64,000 nt of DNA from Ananas comosus (taxonomy: Eukaryota > Streptophyta > Magnoliopsida > Poales > Bromeliaceae), in contig NC_033621.1 of NCBI RefSeq assembly GCF_001540865.1, positions 2,761,439 to 2,825,438 of the forward strand, read 5' to 3'. This document shows positions 21,088 to 33,228 of the stretch, in pieces (position 1 is the stretch's first letter; the number at the start of each line of letters is the position of its first letter). Made by a program: the position numbers and the translations under genes. Under the pieces are notes generated by a model. It made no database searches and had not been told where the DNA came from. It saw only the letters and a list, made by a program, of their open reading frames with translations.

Positions 21088-23499
21088 TCACCAAAAGTTC
21101 CCACATGAACATTCTCCATCCTTGAAATGGTGAAACCGTTTAGCGTCTCTAACAACTATCTCTCTCCCGATGGCCTTCGACATAAACATGATCGCAGTAT
21201 GGCAATCGCCGCAGATTCTCAAATTCTTAAGGACTCTTACAGTAGCTCCATGAGGCAGCTTTAAAAGCCCAAATGCAACCGCCAACTTCTCGCTATGTGT
21301 AGATAATACATACTCCTTTTGCTGAGGCTCCATGTCATGCAACACAAACTTAGTATCCGGGACATAACCCAACTTTCTCATCTTAACACCGAGTATATCA
21401 AGGAATTGGTATACTAGCTGTACTTCAGGATGCGTTGTATCATTAACAAGGAACACATGCACTTTATTAGAAATCTCAATCCAGCTGCATCCAGGTTCCT
21501 TCTTCACCCCGCGATCCTTCATCAATTTCCTAACCCTAGCGGCATCTTCCCACCGCCCGACAGCCGAATAAATGTTACACAAAAGAATATATGTTCCATC
21601 ATGATGCGGTATCATCTCGAATAGCTTTTCCGCCGCATAAATACCAAGATCCATATCTCCATGAATTCGACAACCGGCTAGAATGGCCTCCCAAATGGCT
21701 GACGTAGGCTCGAAAGGCATCGATTTTATAACATCCTTAGCTTCCGCAATCCGCCCTGCTCGGCCTAACAGATCGATCAATCGAGCATAATGATCTTCCC
21801 CAGGGGTAATACCATAATCTCGCTCCATTGACTCGAAATACCGAATCCCTTCATCCACCAACCCCGCATGATTGCATGCTGATAAGATGGTGAGAAAAGT
21901 GATACGATCAGGGCATAAACCCTCCGCGATCATCTGGTCATAGAGCTCTACTGCTTCTGATCCATGCCCATGCTGCCCTAGGGCAGCGATCATCGCGTTC
22001 CACGAGATAGAATCCACATTGGGCATTACAACAAATACCAAGTGAGCCAGTTCCACGGCTCCGCATTTCGCATACATTGTCAATAGAGAGTTGCCTGCTG
22101 AGTTGCTCGACTCAAAACCAATTTGGATGAGCTGCGCATGAAGCTGTTTGCCATTTTGTAATGCTCCGACCTCACCACACGCAGCAATTGCACCCGCGAA
22201 GGTGTAGTCGCATGGCTTGAGATTGCCGTCCCTCATCTGACTGAACAACCTCAATGCTTCTTCTGGAAGCCCATTTTGAACCAATCCCGAAATCATCACC
22301 ATCCAAGTTAACTGACTCTTTTGCGGCATCTGTTTAAATATCTCGAGCGCATCATCAACTCGGCCACAATTGACGTACCCCGACAAGATAGCATTCCATG
22401 AGACGGGATCCTTCAATCGAATCTCATCAAAGATCCTTCTTGCAGTATCCACCTTTGCGCATTTAGAATACAATGTGACCAACACGTTCTTAACCGGTAA
22501 CGCCGATTCAGGATCGAAATCTGGCCCAGAACGGACGACATGAGCATGAACTGCTTTCCCGTGAAGAAGAAGTCCCGCATTGGCGCAGGCGCTGAGCACG
22601 CTGGTGTACGTGAACTCGTCGAGCGGTATCTGCTTCGAGAGCATCTCTCTAAACAACTCGAACGCCTCCGAGACCATCCCAGACTGCACGTACCCGGAAA
22701 TCATCGCATTCCAGACAACATCGAACCGCCCGTCCATGGCATCAAAGACGCGCCTCGCTTCATCCACACTGCCGATTCTTACGTACCCGACGACCACGGT
22801 GGTCCAGGTGAGCTCGTCTCTCTCGGGCATTTGGTCGAACACCTGGCGGGCGGGGACGGGGGACCCGCAGCGCATGTAGAGGGCGACGAGGGCGTTGGAG
22901 ACGGACACGGCGCGGGCGGCTCCGGACTTGACGGCGGCGCAGTGGAGCTGGCGGCAGTGGGCGGGGGCGGCGTCGGCGGGGGCGGGGGCGATGGCGCTGA
23001 GGGCGGCGGTGAAGGTGTAGGCGTCGGGGCGGAAGCCGTCGCGGAGCATGGAGCGGAGGACGGCTGCGGCGGCGGCGGCGTCGGGGGCGCGGGAGAGGGC
23101 GGAGATGAGGGCGTTGTAGAGGACGGGGTCGCGGGCGCGGAGGGGGGTGGAGGCGAAGATGCGGAGGGCGAGGTCGAGGCGGCGGGAGGCGGCGAAGGCG
23201 GAGAGGAGGGAGGTGGCGGAGAAGGGGTTGGGAGGGGAGGAGAGGAAGAGGCGGTGGGCGGAGGGGAGGTCGCGGGAGAGGGAGTAGAGGTGGAGGAGGC
23301 GGTTGAGGAGGTGGGAGCGGGGGCGGAGGCCGGAGACGAGGAGGTGGGCGTGGAGGGAGCGGAGGGGGCGGAGGAGGACGCGGGGGAGGGTGGAGAGGCG
23401 GTGGAGGAGGGCCGCGTAGTGCTGGGCGAGCTCGGAGGCGCCGACGGGGTGGTGGGCCCGGAGAAGGGGTTGTGGCGCGAGAGGGGGGCATGATGGCAT
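21088..23499 (-). CDS. Pentatricopeptide repeat protein, PLS-DYW class, At1g25360-like RNA-editing factor
   Basis: A single uninterrupted frame of 803 aa from ATG at 23499 to the stop at 21088. A 40-residue Arg/Leu/Ala-rich N-terminus could be an organelle transit peptide. Then follow PPR P/L/S repeats with typical blocks (SWNAMISGYVQSG, TYTSVLSACANAG, NSLLTMYAKCG, SWNAMIAALGQHGHG). An E domain and a complete C-terminal DYW deaminase domain follow. In the DYW domain His735/Glu737 (HSE) and Cys763/Cys766 (CGDCH) form the zinc/catalytic site and HHFKDGECSC the second metal site. The protein ends GNFW instead of DYW; from memory the Arabidopsis At1g25360 protein has the same ending and the same block order, which supports orthology. 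The family edits C to U in plastid or mitochondrial transcripts; the target site cannot be read here. The first 700 bp of the coding region are extremely GC-rich and the 3' end is near 45%. Confidence 0.95.
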   Translation of the reverse strand: MPSCPPLAPQPLLRAHHPVGASELAQHYAALLHRLSTLPRVLLRPLRSLHAHLLVSGLRPRSHLLNRLLHLYSLSRDLPSAHRLFLSSPPNPFSATSLLSAFAASRRLDLALRIFASTPLRARDPVLYNALISALSRAPDAAAAAAVLRSMLRDGFRPDAYTFTAALSAIAPAPADAAPAHCRQLHCAAVKSGAARAVSVSNALVALYMRCGSPVPARQVFDQMPERDELTWTTVVVGYVRIGSVDEARRVFDAMDGRFDVVWNAMISGYVQSGMVSEAFELFREMLSKQIPLDEFTYTSVLSACANAGLLLHGKAVHAHVVRSGPDFDPESALPVKNVLVTLYSKCAKVDTARRIFDEIRLKDPVSWNAILSGYVNCGRVDDALEIFKQMPQKSQLTWMVMISGLVQNGLPEEALRLFSQMRDGNLKPCDYTFAGAIAACGEVGALQNGKQLHAQLIQIGFESSNSAGNSLLTMYAKCGAVELAHLVFVVMPNVDSISWNAMIAALGQHGHGSEAVELYDQMIAEGLCPDRITFLTILSACNHAGLVDEGIRYFESMERDYGITPGEDHYARLIDLLGRAGRIAEAKDVIKSMPFEPTSAIWEAILAGCRIHGDMDLGIYAAEKLFEMIPHHDGTYILLCNIYSAVGRWEDAARVRKLMKDRGVKKEPGCSWIEISNKVHVFLVNDTTHPEVQLVYQFLDILGVKMRKLGYVPDTKFVLHDMEPQQKEYVLSTHSEKLAVAFGLLKLPHGATVRVLKNLRICGDCHTAIMFMSKAIGREIVVRDAKRFHHFKDGECSCGNFW

Positions 23500-23563
23500 T
23501 TTCTCCTCCGCCTCTCTTTTCTTTTCCCTCCGGAACTCGGGAGTTTCAAAATTATATTTTAAA

Positions 23564-24211
23564 GGGCTTTTTTTTACAAATGGCCCCCCTGAAAAAATTT
23601 TATTTTAAACTAACCCCAACAATTTATAATTACAAAAATAGCTCTATTCCTGCCACGCAAGTGCCACGTGGGCGAACCCGAACCCGAAAATCAAATTAAA
23701 ACTCGAACCCGGATCCGAATCTGGTGGGTTTTAAAAATTCATACCCAACCAAAAATCCGAAATCCGAATCCGGACCCGAAACCGGCGGGTTTTAAAAATT
23801 CATACCGTTGGATGAAAATCTAAGAGATAAAAATTATTAAATATTTCATATATTGTATAGATAAATAAAAATAAATTATGTATATAAATAATTTATTCGG
23901 GTTTGGCTTCGGATAATATTTCGTGTATCCATACCCATTGACATCCCTACTTCCTATTCCTCTTTTTAATTTAATATTTATATTGCGAAAAATATATATA
24001 TTTGTATTTTTTCTAGATACGGTAAATCATTTATCGTGTTTGGACACGGTGAATGGTTCACCGTGTTTAACTTAGCACCCTAGCCCAGCCCCACTCGCGT
24101 GGCGTTAACGGCATCTACATGGTAGGGTCAGGAACAAAAGTACAAATATAAATTTACTGGGTCTATTTTAAAAATAAATTTTTTCTAGGAGGCTAGATGC
24201 AAAAAAAGCCC
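23564..24211 (+). mobile_element. Mutator-type MITE with ACACGGTGAA hairpins, copy 1
   Basis: Flanked by the perfect 9-bp duplication TATTTTAAA (23555-23563 and 24212-24220), diagnostic of MULE-type insertion. Termini are GGGCTTTTTTTT and AAAAAAAGCCC, with longer subterminal inverted repeats. It contains the hairpin ACACGGTGAATGGTTCACCG. A hAT-like remnant (GAACCCGAACCCG to ATTGACATCCCTA) appears nested inside. It lies 64 bp upstream of the PPR start codon, so it probably sits in that gene's promoter or 5' leader. Confidence 0.85.
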
Positions 24212-24682
24212 TATTTTAAATGTAAAATTGTATGGAGGCCCGATCAACTGTATACAATTGTTTTTTTTTTATATTATAATTCAACTGCGAGTCTGCCACC
24301 TCCTCAAGGCCTCAACCTCTGTTAGTTATTTTATTTGTCAAAAAAATAATTAAGCTATTAAATTCTGTAAAATTGCCAATAAATGTGATAAAATTCTCAA
24401 ACTTTTTTAAGTAAAATCACTTAATTTCAACACATTAGAAGTTGAGGGGGCCTTACTCAGAAAACAGAAGTTTACAGGGGCTATTTCAGAATAGCCTGTA
24501 GTTGAAGAGGGGTGCTTCTCTATACATGTTTACCAAATATACAAATTGATAGCTCAAATTGATATGCACTTCACACGGCTTGAATTTATCGTGATAATTT
24601 TTTGTATAATATTTCCTACTTATTGAGTTGCAGAAAAACATAAAGGCATTTTGCCGTTGATAAATGATGATATCATGTTGTG

Positions 24683-24685
<3 letters not shown>

Positions 24686-24747
<62 letters not shown>
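24686..24747. repeat. Poly(A) tract of 62 bases
   Basis: Longest homopolymer in the window. No retroelement body was recognised upstream, so it could be a retroposon tail or a slippage-expanded tract. Confidence 0.85.
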
Positions 24748-24751
<4 letters not shown>

Positions 24752-25256
24752 CTCACGAACTTTATGACATGGTGATGCCAATAGACTCGAGCAGATCGAG
24801 CCTGGTAAAGCCTTAGTTCACAAATTACGAGGTTCAAGAAAATGCAAGCAGGATCAGATTTTTTCTGTTCCTTTGGTCGAGTTGGTCCAAGTTTTTGAAT
24901 TTATTGTTTGATCCAACCCGATCAATTTGGATCGAGTTTGGATATGGACATATACCGGGTTTTGCTTAAGTCTGTTTGCCAATTTCAGTACATGGAGCAG
25001 TTTCACGATCAATGAACATCTTTCCAAGTTCAAGAACCAGAGTCAAAGTTCCAATTTTGTATTTAAGTTGCAAAGATCTGAATTAACGAATCAGCATTAA
25101 ATAATGAGACTAACTTGACACAACTTTACATGTAGTTACAATATATACTAAGGCGACAGAACATACAATGAACATTGCCAAAGATCACTAAGTTACAGAC
25201 TTCTACACTAAGATCAGAATCAATCTAAAACCTTCAGAAAATATCTGAATTATCAA

Positions 25257-28200
25257 CTATTCCTGCTCTTTCTCTTCATCAGTCGCGCTCATGCATTCAA
25301 GGGCGATGGCGGCACTTTCTACATGCCTTAGAAGGACAGGGTATATCTTTTTCCTCACTCTCTCACACGCTTCATTCTCTTCGTCTTCCCATAAGCTGCT
25401 CTCTCTCCTTCTATCATTAAAGCAGCTCCGCTCCTTCTTTGATATGTCGTTCAGGAAGCCATCTACTCTCTTCAGCTGACATAGCAGACTAGCGACCTGG
25501 GACTTGCACGGAGCATAGCTGCTTTTGCTCTCAACAGCATCTAAAAACTTCTCGATGTATTTAAGAAACCATCTGTTACATTCGGTCCTCAGTGAATTTG
25601 CCAAGTCTGTCGCTGCCGTTGAGCCTCGTCCCTCGCCAGAAATATTGCTGTTCTTTCTTTTTCTTTCCATGCAAGAGCATTTTGGCTTTTGACAACAAGT
25701 TAAAGGAACTAGAAAGTTATCACTAGTCAGAGATGACTCTTTTGGTTTAGAAGTATCCTTCATTTGGTAAGGGAATTGTGAAAGATCGGAGTCGAGGGTG
25801 GCTTTGATCCATGAGAAAGCACATTCTTTTCTCCGGAAAGCAGCTTTAGCAGCAGCTTTGGCTGAAGCTAAGCCAGTTGAGTTGCAACTGCAAGCTCTAG
25901 ATTGTCTCGGCTTTGTTATCGACTGAATAATTGAGATAGCCTGATCTAGGTCTTGATGGAATTTCAGAAACCTCTCAATGACACTTCTTGGATCCTCATC
26001 TTTGTCCGATTGTAGTTCTGCATACACACTGAAAATGGAAGATAAAAAGAAATGTTATAAGACTGTTGCACACCTTATTTGATGTTCTTTAACGAAAACA
26101 TTCCTAAAAAACTGAAAAGAACCAAGTGAAGTTGTATTCATATATCCCTACTCAAAAAAAAAAGAAAAAAAGAAATTGACTTCTTTCATACCCTGTCCAA
26201 GAATTAGTGGAGAAGTTGTCATCTAGTCATGTAATGGAGAATAGAAGCAGAATTAAATTTACTTCAGACCAGTATGTAACTAAAAGAATAGTAGCTAGAT
26301 TAGTGGATAAGTCGTCAAGTATTCTGAATTTCGATGATTACAGAAAATGTCATACCCACGTGCTAATATCTAATATTTCAGATATGTTGGTGGATCATTG
26401 ATATCCTATAGTTAGATTTTTATGCCCGAACAAAGAATGGTCCTTGAGTAAACAAGCCATAATATATTGGAAAAGTTATTCTAGAATCAAAAGAGGCCTT
26501 ATAACTATCTTCAAAAGGCTAAAAACTTCTCATAGAAGAAGTATAAGTTCAGCATAGTACTAAATCAACTTACCTCAAGCATTGAATCAATTTCTCTGAG
26601 GCAGATGCCTCAAGCAATGCATTCAAAGCGGCTTGCAGAGCCGAATCTCTTTGTCTTAAGGCCTCCTACAGGGCAAATTGTCGGGAAAAAAAATAGGTAA
26701 AATGCGTATAACATCTTCGACAATAAGCAGAGCGGCAATTGTCTAGTACCTTCCCAAGCTTCACTAATGTCAAAGGAAGCGATGCCCAAACCACGCTATT
26801 CTCTCGCAATTTCATGTTATTTGTGAAAGAGAAAGGATCAGCAGTGCAAGAGCTCTCCTTGGCCATCCTATTGGAAGCATAAAGCGGCTTATTGGAATAA
26901 CCACCCAGTACCTTGAAAGCCCTCTCAGCTTCTTTTTTGCTAACTAACAGGTCATTCACAGCATTATTCTTGGATGTGGCGGAACCATATTGAGCTAATC
27001 TATTTGGAGAAACCTATCATATACACACAAAAGAAAAAAAAAAGAAAAAAAAGAAAAAAAAAGAGGATGGAATTAGATATTTCAGTAAAATGTAATCAGG
27101 TGAATACGTAACATACTCTATTCAATTAATCTTTTGAAAGGTTCAATGATCTTTAAACTTTGATTCGCTAAACTAGAAGGTTCGAATTTTTAAAATGTCT
27201 AAATTTAGCCCTGCTGTGTCTAGCCCTTGCATTGTCCAGATAAATAGAATACTGATGCGGCATGCCAAGTCACTGTTCTTAAGCTTGTTAGTAGCCGTAA
27301 GTAATAACAATAATGCATTACTACTATCAAATAAGCTGAGATTTAAAATACATTTGAAGGAATTTAATACGCAAATTAGAGAGACTTTTGACACCCGTAA
27401 CTTGGCGGATATAGAATCAGCGACTTGACATGATATGATAGATGAGTGATGGATGTTAACACGGAAATTACAATTGAAAATTTTATGAAGTTCGAGCTCA
27501 TCTGCCAAATTGAAGCAAAAACTGATATTATCATCGCGTGTTTTCTATTTTAATATAAAAAATATTTAAATTATGATCAGATATAATGCATCTAGCTTCA
27601 GCAATATAAAAGAGAAATAAAACTCACACTAGCACTCTGAGTGCGTAGGAGGGGCCTTCTCTCCTTGCTCCTTCCGGAAGCATCCCAGCTTTTCCGCACG
27701 GTGGACATGGGGGCACTCGCAACGCAGGTCGACGGAGATCGAGAGGACGAGAAGGAAGACGATGCGAAGGACAACCTCGACTCATCAGAATCGCTGCTCT
27801 CCTCCTCATCGCCCACCCCGCAGGCGATGCTGATCTTCCTCAGCTCGCTCAACACGTCGGAGCTCCCCCTATTGATTCCCCTCCTCTTCGCCCTTCCATT
27901 GTTCATAGGCGATGTCGCGGAAGAGGACACGATCACCTCCTTGATGTCGGAGGGGGAGTCGGGGGCGGCGGAGGGGACGAAGGGGAGGGGGCCGGGGAGG
28001 AGGCGGAAATCGCGGAGAACGGGAGCGGCGGAGGGGGAGGAGGGAGAGGGGGGGTCGAGGCGGAGGATGCGGAGGAGGTTGCCGAGGCGGAGGCGATCGG
28101 AGAGGACGAGGTCGGAGTGGTCGGAGGGGAGGGAGACGATGCAGGAGTGGGAGGAGTCGGAGAGGCGGAGGAGGAAGCCGCGGCGAGGGGAGAAGGGGTC

Positions 28201-28356
28201 GGGATCGGGACCGGGGCCGGAGAGGGCAGGGGTGATGCCGGTGACCTGGAGAAGCGGCGGAGATGGATCGGGACCGTCGGCGGCGGCGACGAAGGGGATG
28301 GAGGTGCCGTGGAGGAGGCGGAGGAGGACGCCGGGTTGGAGAGGGGGGATCGCCAT
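25257..28356 (-). CDS. DUF936 / CORD-family protein (cortical microtubule disordering type)
   Basis: Four exons on the minus strand: 28356-27628, 27013-26750, 26665-26574 and 26028-25257. The first two junctions are phase 0 and the last splits one Ser codon; total 618 aa. The N-terminus has the DUF936 signature: PGVLLRLLHG, LLQVTGITPAL, GFLLRLSDSSHSCIVSLP, then VLSDRLRLGNLLRI. A Ser-rich, probably disordered middle follows (residues 145-240). The conserved C-terminal helical part starts at VVWASLPLTLVKLGKEALRQ and runs through ALNALLEASASEKLIQCLRS, with a long basic/Ser-rich tail. In Arabidopsis, CORD1 of this family binds and disorganises cortical microtubules during xylem wall patterning; applying that role here is inference. 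Exon 1 is very GC-rich, the last exon much less so. It lies head-to-tail between the BT gene (upstream) and the PPR gene (downstream). Confidence 0.9.
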
Positions 28357-29911
28357 GGGGAGGGAGCTCCGAGCTCGCTAGGGTTTGGGGAATTGGGAGG
28401 GAGGGGAAGGAGATGGGGGAAGAGGAAGGGGAATTTGATTTTGACTTGTTCTTCGAATGCGTCCGAGTAAGGTGGCGGGAAGAGCGGCATTTGGCGGGGG
28501 ATGAAGGGTGGTTAAGACCGGAGAGGGAGGGGTCGGAGACGGTTGTGGGTACAACACTTGTCGGGAACGGGGATGCTAATGGATCGGGTTTGATAGAGCT
28601 AATTTCTCGATCCACCCGAAAGTGGCCCCAAATTTGGAGGAAGAGGTGGATACCCCTTCTTTCTCTTAACCTGTTCCGATCCGTTAAAATTTTTTCAAAA
28701 AACTTTCCTTTCGCTCTTTACCTGCTCCGAAATTGTGAGACCCAGATAGTTCTATATATAAATATATAGAACTGAAACTCTTAATCAGATTATAATATTT
28801 TGGACGATAAAAAATTAAGAGAGTTAAGCATGTTAAAATTAGAGTAGTACTAGAACAGATGATCCTCTGAGAAATGGAGCGTCACAGAAATATTCTGAAT
28901 GGAGCATTAAATGAAGAAATAAATATGATAAAAATCTAGCTTATTCTGAGTCCACCCGATCCGCCGAAGGAACAGAGTAGGAAATGTAAGAAGAGTCAAA
29001 GTGGATAACTGTAAGATTGACTGGATCGATCCATTACGGTTCTAATTTGATCTGTGAGTGAGCTGTTTTTGACCGTAACTGCAATTGTTAATCAAGACGA
29101 CAAAAACCATTTATTAAGGGGTTGGATTGATCCATTAATGGTGTTGTACGAGCTGAAGCACTTGAATTGTTTCAATAAACATCAGTTCTTTTCATAAGCT
29201 TTGCAGAACATCAGTTAGTTCCATTTTTTCTTCCATTTCTGTGATCATGCAGATATGCCACCGCCTCAACATGTATAAAGTTTATTTACTTCGCGTAAAT
29301 AATTCGCACAGTAAGTTAGATATTATGAGAAATTTTGACTCTTGAAGAAACTAAATACATGCCTAAACTAAAAGGGACGTGTTCTGTTCTACAGCTGGTT
29401 TTGCTGAGAACATCTTCTGCAAGATCTCTACTGAACCATGGTTTTCCAAATAGTCTCGGAAATTCTAATTCATGAAGCCATTTTACTGTAAAAGTTTTGT
29501 ACAGATCCGCCATTTTAAACAAAAGGGTATGTATTCTCATAATTGTGAATTGCAGTACACTGTACACACTGATTTCAAAGAGGGATTGTATTACTACAGT
29601 CGAGAAGGTAACGGCGAACACACAGAATGATTTGTCATAAATTAAATAACCAACCCCAAGATATCAAGAAGAAACAGCTCGGACTCGATACGACCTTGAA
29701 TTCGTTCAAATTAAGGCTCTGACAAGGGGATAAATGCAGCAAATTTGAGTCCAAATCGGGAATTTCGAAGAAAAGTTTCATTTGTCTGTTAATTACATGT
29801 AACAGTGCTTACTGGGAATCCATCACTCCCGCTTTACAATTCCTTCACTGGAATTATCATTTACAATATTTTACAACAGTGGAGAAGTTGTACGAGTACA
29901 CAAGTACACAA
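28357..29911. other. Spacer between the BT gene 3' end and the DUF936 gene 5' end
   Basis: The first 300 bp left of 28650 are GC-rich, as expected for the DUF936 promoter and leader. The remainder is AT-rich and would include the BT 3' UTR. No further gene or transposon recognised. Confidence 0.5.
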
Positions 29912-31731
29912 CTAGACGCAGACGGAAACCGTTGTCAGAAGAGAGGATGGCGCGGATAAGCTCTTTGCTTCAAGCACTTTACTCACCAAAAGCTTCCACT
30001 TCACCTCATCCTTCTTGTTCTGGTGCCTCAGTTTGTCCTTAAAATGCCTGCACAAAAAGTCATCTTATTATGCTTCCGAATACTTAACCTAACATCTATA
30101 CATATATTACAAGAAATATTTCGACGTGTTTAAGTACCTAATTTTTCCTAAACTTATCCTATGAATTTTAGTTACGGACTGCTCAAGCACTTAATATTTA
30201 ATTTTAACATACAAACAACTAGAAAAGGAGTAATATTCCTATTGAAATTTATTAACCAGTATAATTTGTGGCTCGAAAATGCACTATTCATCATACGGCC
30301 CGCAATTTATCTACTATTGGAATATGATGCTATACCTGCAAAGCGGGACCTTGCAGCTATGTGCCTGCGAGCACAGGCGCGAGTGCAGCTCGAGCAGCTG
30401 CCACATCCTTTTGCAGTGAGTGCAGCCTCCGAGAACTCGATTTTTGCAGCCTGCAAAGTGGCGAACGAGCGCCTCCAATCCTTTGCAGGCCGGGAAGTTG
30501 CAGGGGGCCGCGCTCCGCTTCAGAACCTTGTCATGTGGTCCTATTGTCCTGCACCCGTCCCTGCATATGTGGACGAGCGCCTCCATTGCCTCATTCAGCT
30601 GCAGATATATCTTCCTCTCCTCCAACTTCTTTAGCTTCTCGTTCTTCCTCTGTCGACATGCGGCAGCAATGATTTCAGATATTGATTCAATGCTTTTGCA
30701 GGTCAACTATAATCCTGTGCTCTTAAATTCAAAAAAAACACTTTCGAATCGACTCTATTACTCCTCAAAAAGAATCAATTGTAAAATTGAGTACTAAATG
30801 GTTCTGCAAATTAAAGAACTCACCGAGTCAGCGTCGATGACCGACTCAATTAGCTCCTTTTCGAGCCTGGGATCACTCTGTCTCATCACCTTCCACCCTT
30901 CTGACAAAGAGACCAACTTGAAGTTCTTCACGATCGCGCGATGGCATATGAGGGACAGGCGCGGGGCGTCGCAGAGCCGCGCGAGCTGAAAGATATCGAC
31001 CACGTTCTCTGCGCTCAGCACACCCTTCTCCAACTGCCCCACACATAGTTTCTTCAGCGAAGTGACGGCGAAGACGTGCGACAGAACCAGCAAGTGGAGT
31101 ACAAATTGGTTCATTTCTTCTTGCTCATAGCTGTATATATATATAAAAAAAAAAAATCGAAGCAATTAGCTTGACCTGAAATTCTAGTTCACTTTATATG
31201 TAGGGAGGGAGTGCGATTTACCACGACGAGTAAAGGAAGCGGAGAAACACGCGAACCGCGTCGTGCGGTACGCCTCGAATTGAGATGGCTTTCCGACGGC
31301 CTTCTCGGCTTTTCTTCGACTGCTTCAGCATGCTCTTTATCACTGGAGAAGCCATGCCCTATTACAGACCATTATAAATTGCTTGAAAATGAGAGTCTGA
31401 TCCAGTGAACCAGTTTCTGAAACACCTGTTTCTGACGAAACCGGACTACGGCACATTCCAGTACTCAATCGAAATCGCAACGGTTTGTACTTACGAGAAT
31501 GCTGGCGTGGACGGGAATAACGCCGTCGTTGGTGCAGACGAAGGCGTCCGCCCCGTAGGCCTCGAAGAATAGTCTGTCCCACATTTCCCTCGCTGATTCT
31601 GCCGCCATGCAGCAGCTACATGCAGCTGATTGCTTGATAGAAGTGCTGCATCGTCTGGCCGTCAGAACCGGAAATGGCGGGGCAGCTGGAGAGCACCATT
31701 GGCTGTCGAGTTCGCGCCTTCGCTCCTCCAT
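29912..31731 (-). CDS. BTB/POZ and TAZ zinc-finger protein (BT family)
   Basis: Five exons on the minus strand: 31731-31495, 31358-31222, 31130-30824, 30649-30336 and 30047-29912, with GT-AG borders, giving 376 aa. A BTB/POZ fold spans about residues 58-165 ([15 protein letters not shown], then [10 protein letters not shown] and [13 protein letters not shown]). A BACK-like helical linker ([16 protein letters not shown]) extends to about 227. A TAZ zinc finger follows, with its Cys/His set visible: His254, Cys256, Cys260, Cys277, Cys282, His291, Cys295, Cys303, Cys306, His316, Cys320, Cys326 and Cys331. The C-terminal basic helix ([15 protein letters not shown]) matches the calmodulin-binding region of BT proteins. 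BT proteins are plant-specific scaffolds that interact with BET bromodomain proteins, calmodulin and cullin-3 and affect gametophyte development, nutrient and hormone responses. The first in-frame ATG (31731) was taken; an internal Met at residue 42 is the alternative start. Confidence 0.92.
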
Positions 31732-33137
31732 TCTTTTCTTAAAGCTTACAGTTTGTTTCTATGCATCAAACAAAAGGCAAAATACTGTTTGAATAGAGCT
31801 ATTTAAAAAAATATATATAAATAAAATTCTCTCGATGGCCTTTGAGCATGAAAAAGCAGCCGATTTTATAGATTCGAAAATTTTATTTCAGCTTTTATAC
31901 GAAATTAAAAGTGATTCAAAATTGTCGGAAAAAATTCGACAAATTAATGTGGTGCTCTATTAAATTTTATAGAAAATTTTGGACAGAAAATGTAAAAAAG
32001 AAGAAGAAGAAGAAGAAATACTCCAAACCTGCTTATATGAATTTGAATCCCTCCTTCGTTCTCTTAATTATTATTACCAACTAAACAAAAGGGCTCCAAA
32101 ATAAAAATGAAAGGATTTAATAGTAGGGAGATAATTTTATCCTCCCCTTCTATTCCAATGGAGAAATTAAGCTTTTTCCTTTTTCTTTTTCTTTTTTGAC
32201 CCCTTAACCTCGTTGGCTCCTAGAGCTGGCACGCATCTCAAAGCGGCGAGCCCAACGGTCAACCGCACGATGGGTCGTTAGTTATAACTATTAACGGCCA
32301 CTTCCATCAAAGCGTGCGTTGGCTTTGGTTGGCTTCTTTCTAAGGTGAGGTATGAGTTATCCTATAGAGAATTTACTTTATTTAAAAAATTAGATTTTAT
32401 TTTTCAAAATTAGGAATTAAAATATAACAAATCTGAAAATTCAGAAACCAAAACTTTCTTATAAAAGGGAAATGCTACTCGTACACTCGAAAATAGAGTT
32501 TTAAATAGAAAAACTATAAAATTTATTTTCACTCTTGAATGTATAAATAGCATTTGCCCGCCTGAATTTAGACCTTCAAATAGCATCAAGATATATAATT
32601 AGGAATTAAAATATGGGACAGACTATTCTTCGAGGGAGCATTTAGCATCTGATGGTGGTAGGTGGTGGTAGGTGGTAGGTGGTGGTAGGTGGTGGTATTA
32701 ATTACTATTTCATTCATTTAGCATATTTAAGATATGATAAAATTTAATTAGTTAATTCTTAATATTTTCTTTATTTAGTTTGTACAATTAAAATATGATA
32801 AAAATTAATTAATCAAGTATTAATATTTTTTTTTTACTTTATAATTTTATTGTTGTATTATTATAATTTATGTATTAAAAAAATAATTTAGTTGTTTTAA
32901 ATTAAATTTTAATTATATAAAAATATAATTATATTATTTTTATTTATTAAATTATTTATTATTTATACATAAATTATAGTTTTACATCATACACTTCCTA
33001 CCAAACAAGCAACAGAACTAATGAAACTCCACTTCCATAACTACAAAACAAACAGCAGGAAAGAAATAGTTTTCATTGAACTCGACCCCAATCCAAAGTC
33101 CACTTCAATCCAAAACCCAGTTTCGGTGAAACAAACA
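31732..33137. other. Upstream region of the BT gene
   Basis: Contains a W-box-like GGTCAACC at about 32237 and a G/C-richer patch at 32210-32345, then very AT-rich DNA. No coding region seen. Confidence 0.4.
32652..32697 (+). repeat. GGTAGGTGGT minisatellite
   Basis: About 46 bp made of GGTGGTAGGTGGTAGG units. The complement is a run of CACCTACC, the AC-element core bound by R2R3-MYB factors. Whether it is bound is unknown; it lies 0.9 kb upstream of the BT gene start. Confidence 0.7.
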
Positions 33138-33228
33138 TGCCCTTGATGAATGATACCTGAGGTTCCAAGTTGAAAGTCTAGCTGGTTTATATTTCTAGCT
33201 AAATTTATTTCTAAAAAAAAAAAAGGAA
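33138..33228 (+). mobile_element. Truncated SINE fragment, copy 5
   Basis: Starts in the B-box region (TGATACCTGAGGTTCCAAGT) and continues through TAGCTGGTTTATATTTCTAG to an A-run. It lacks the 5' half and the GGTAGC tail motif. Confidence 0.6.

Noticed and set aside
22540..23493. Long plus-strand open frame (317 codons) rich in Gly/Glu/Ala
   Set aside because: It is antisense to the GC-rich 5' half of the PPR gene, is low complexity, and matches no domain.
27641..28615. Several long Pro- or Arg/Gly-rich frames on both strands
   Set aside because: Shadows of DUF936 exon 1 in other frames; composition-driven and low complexity.
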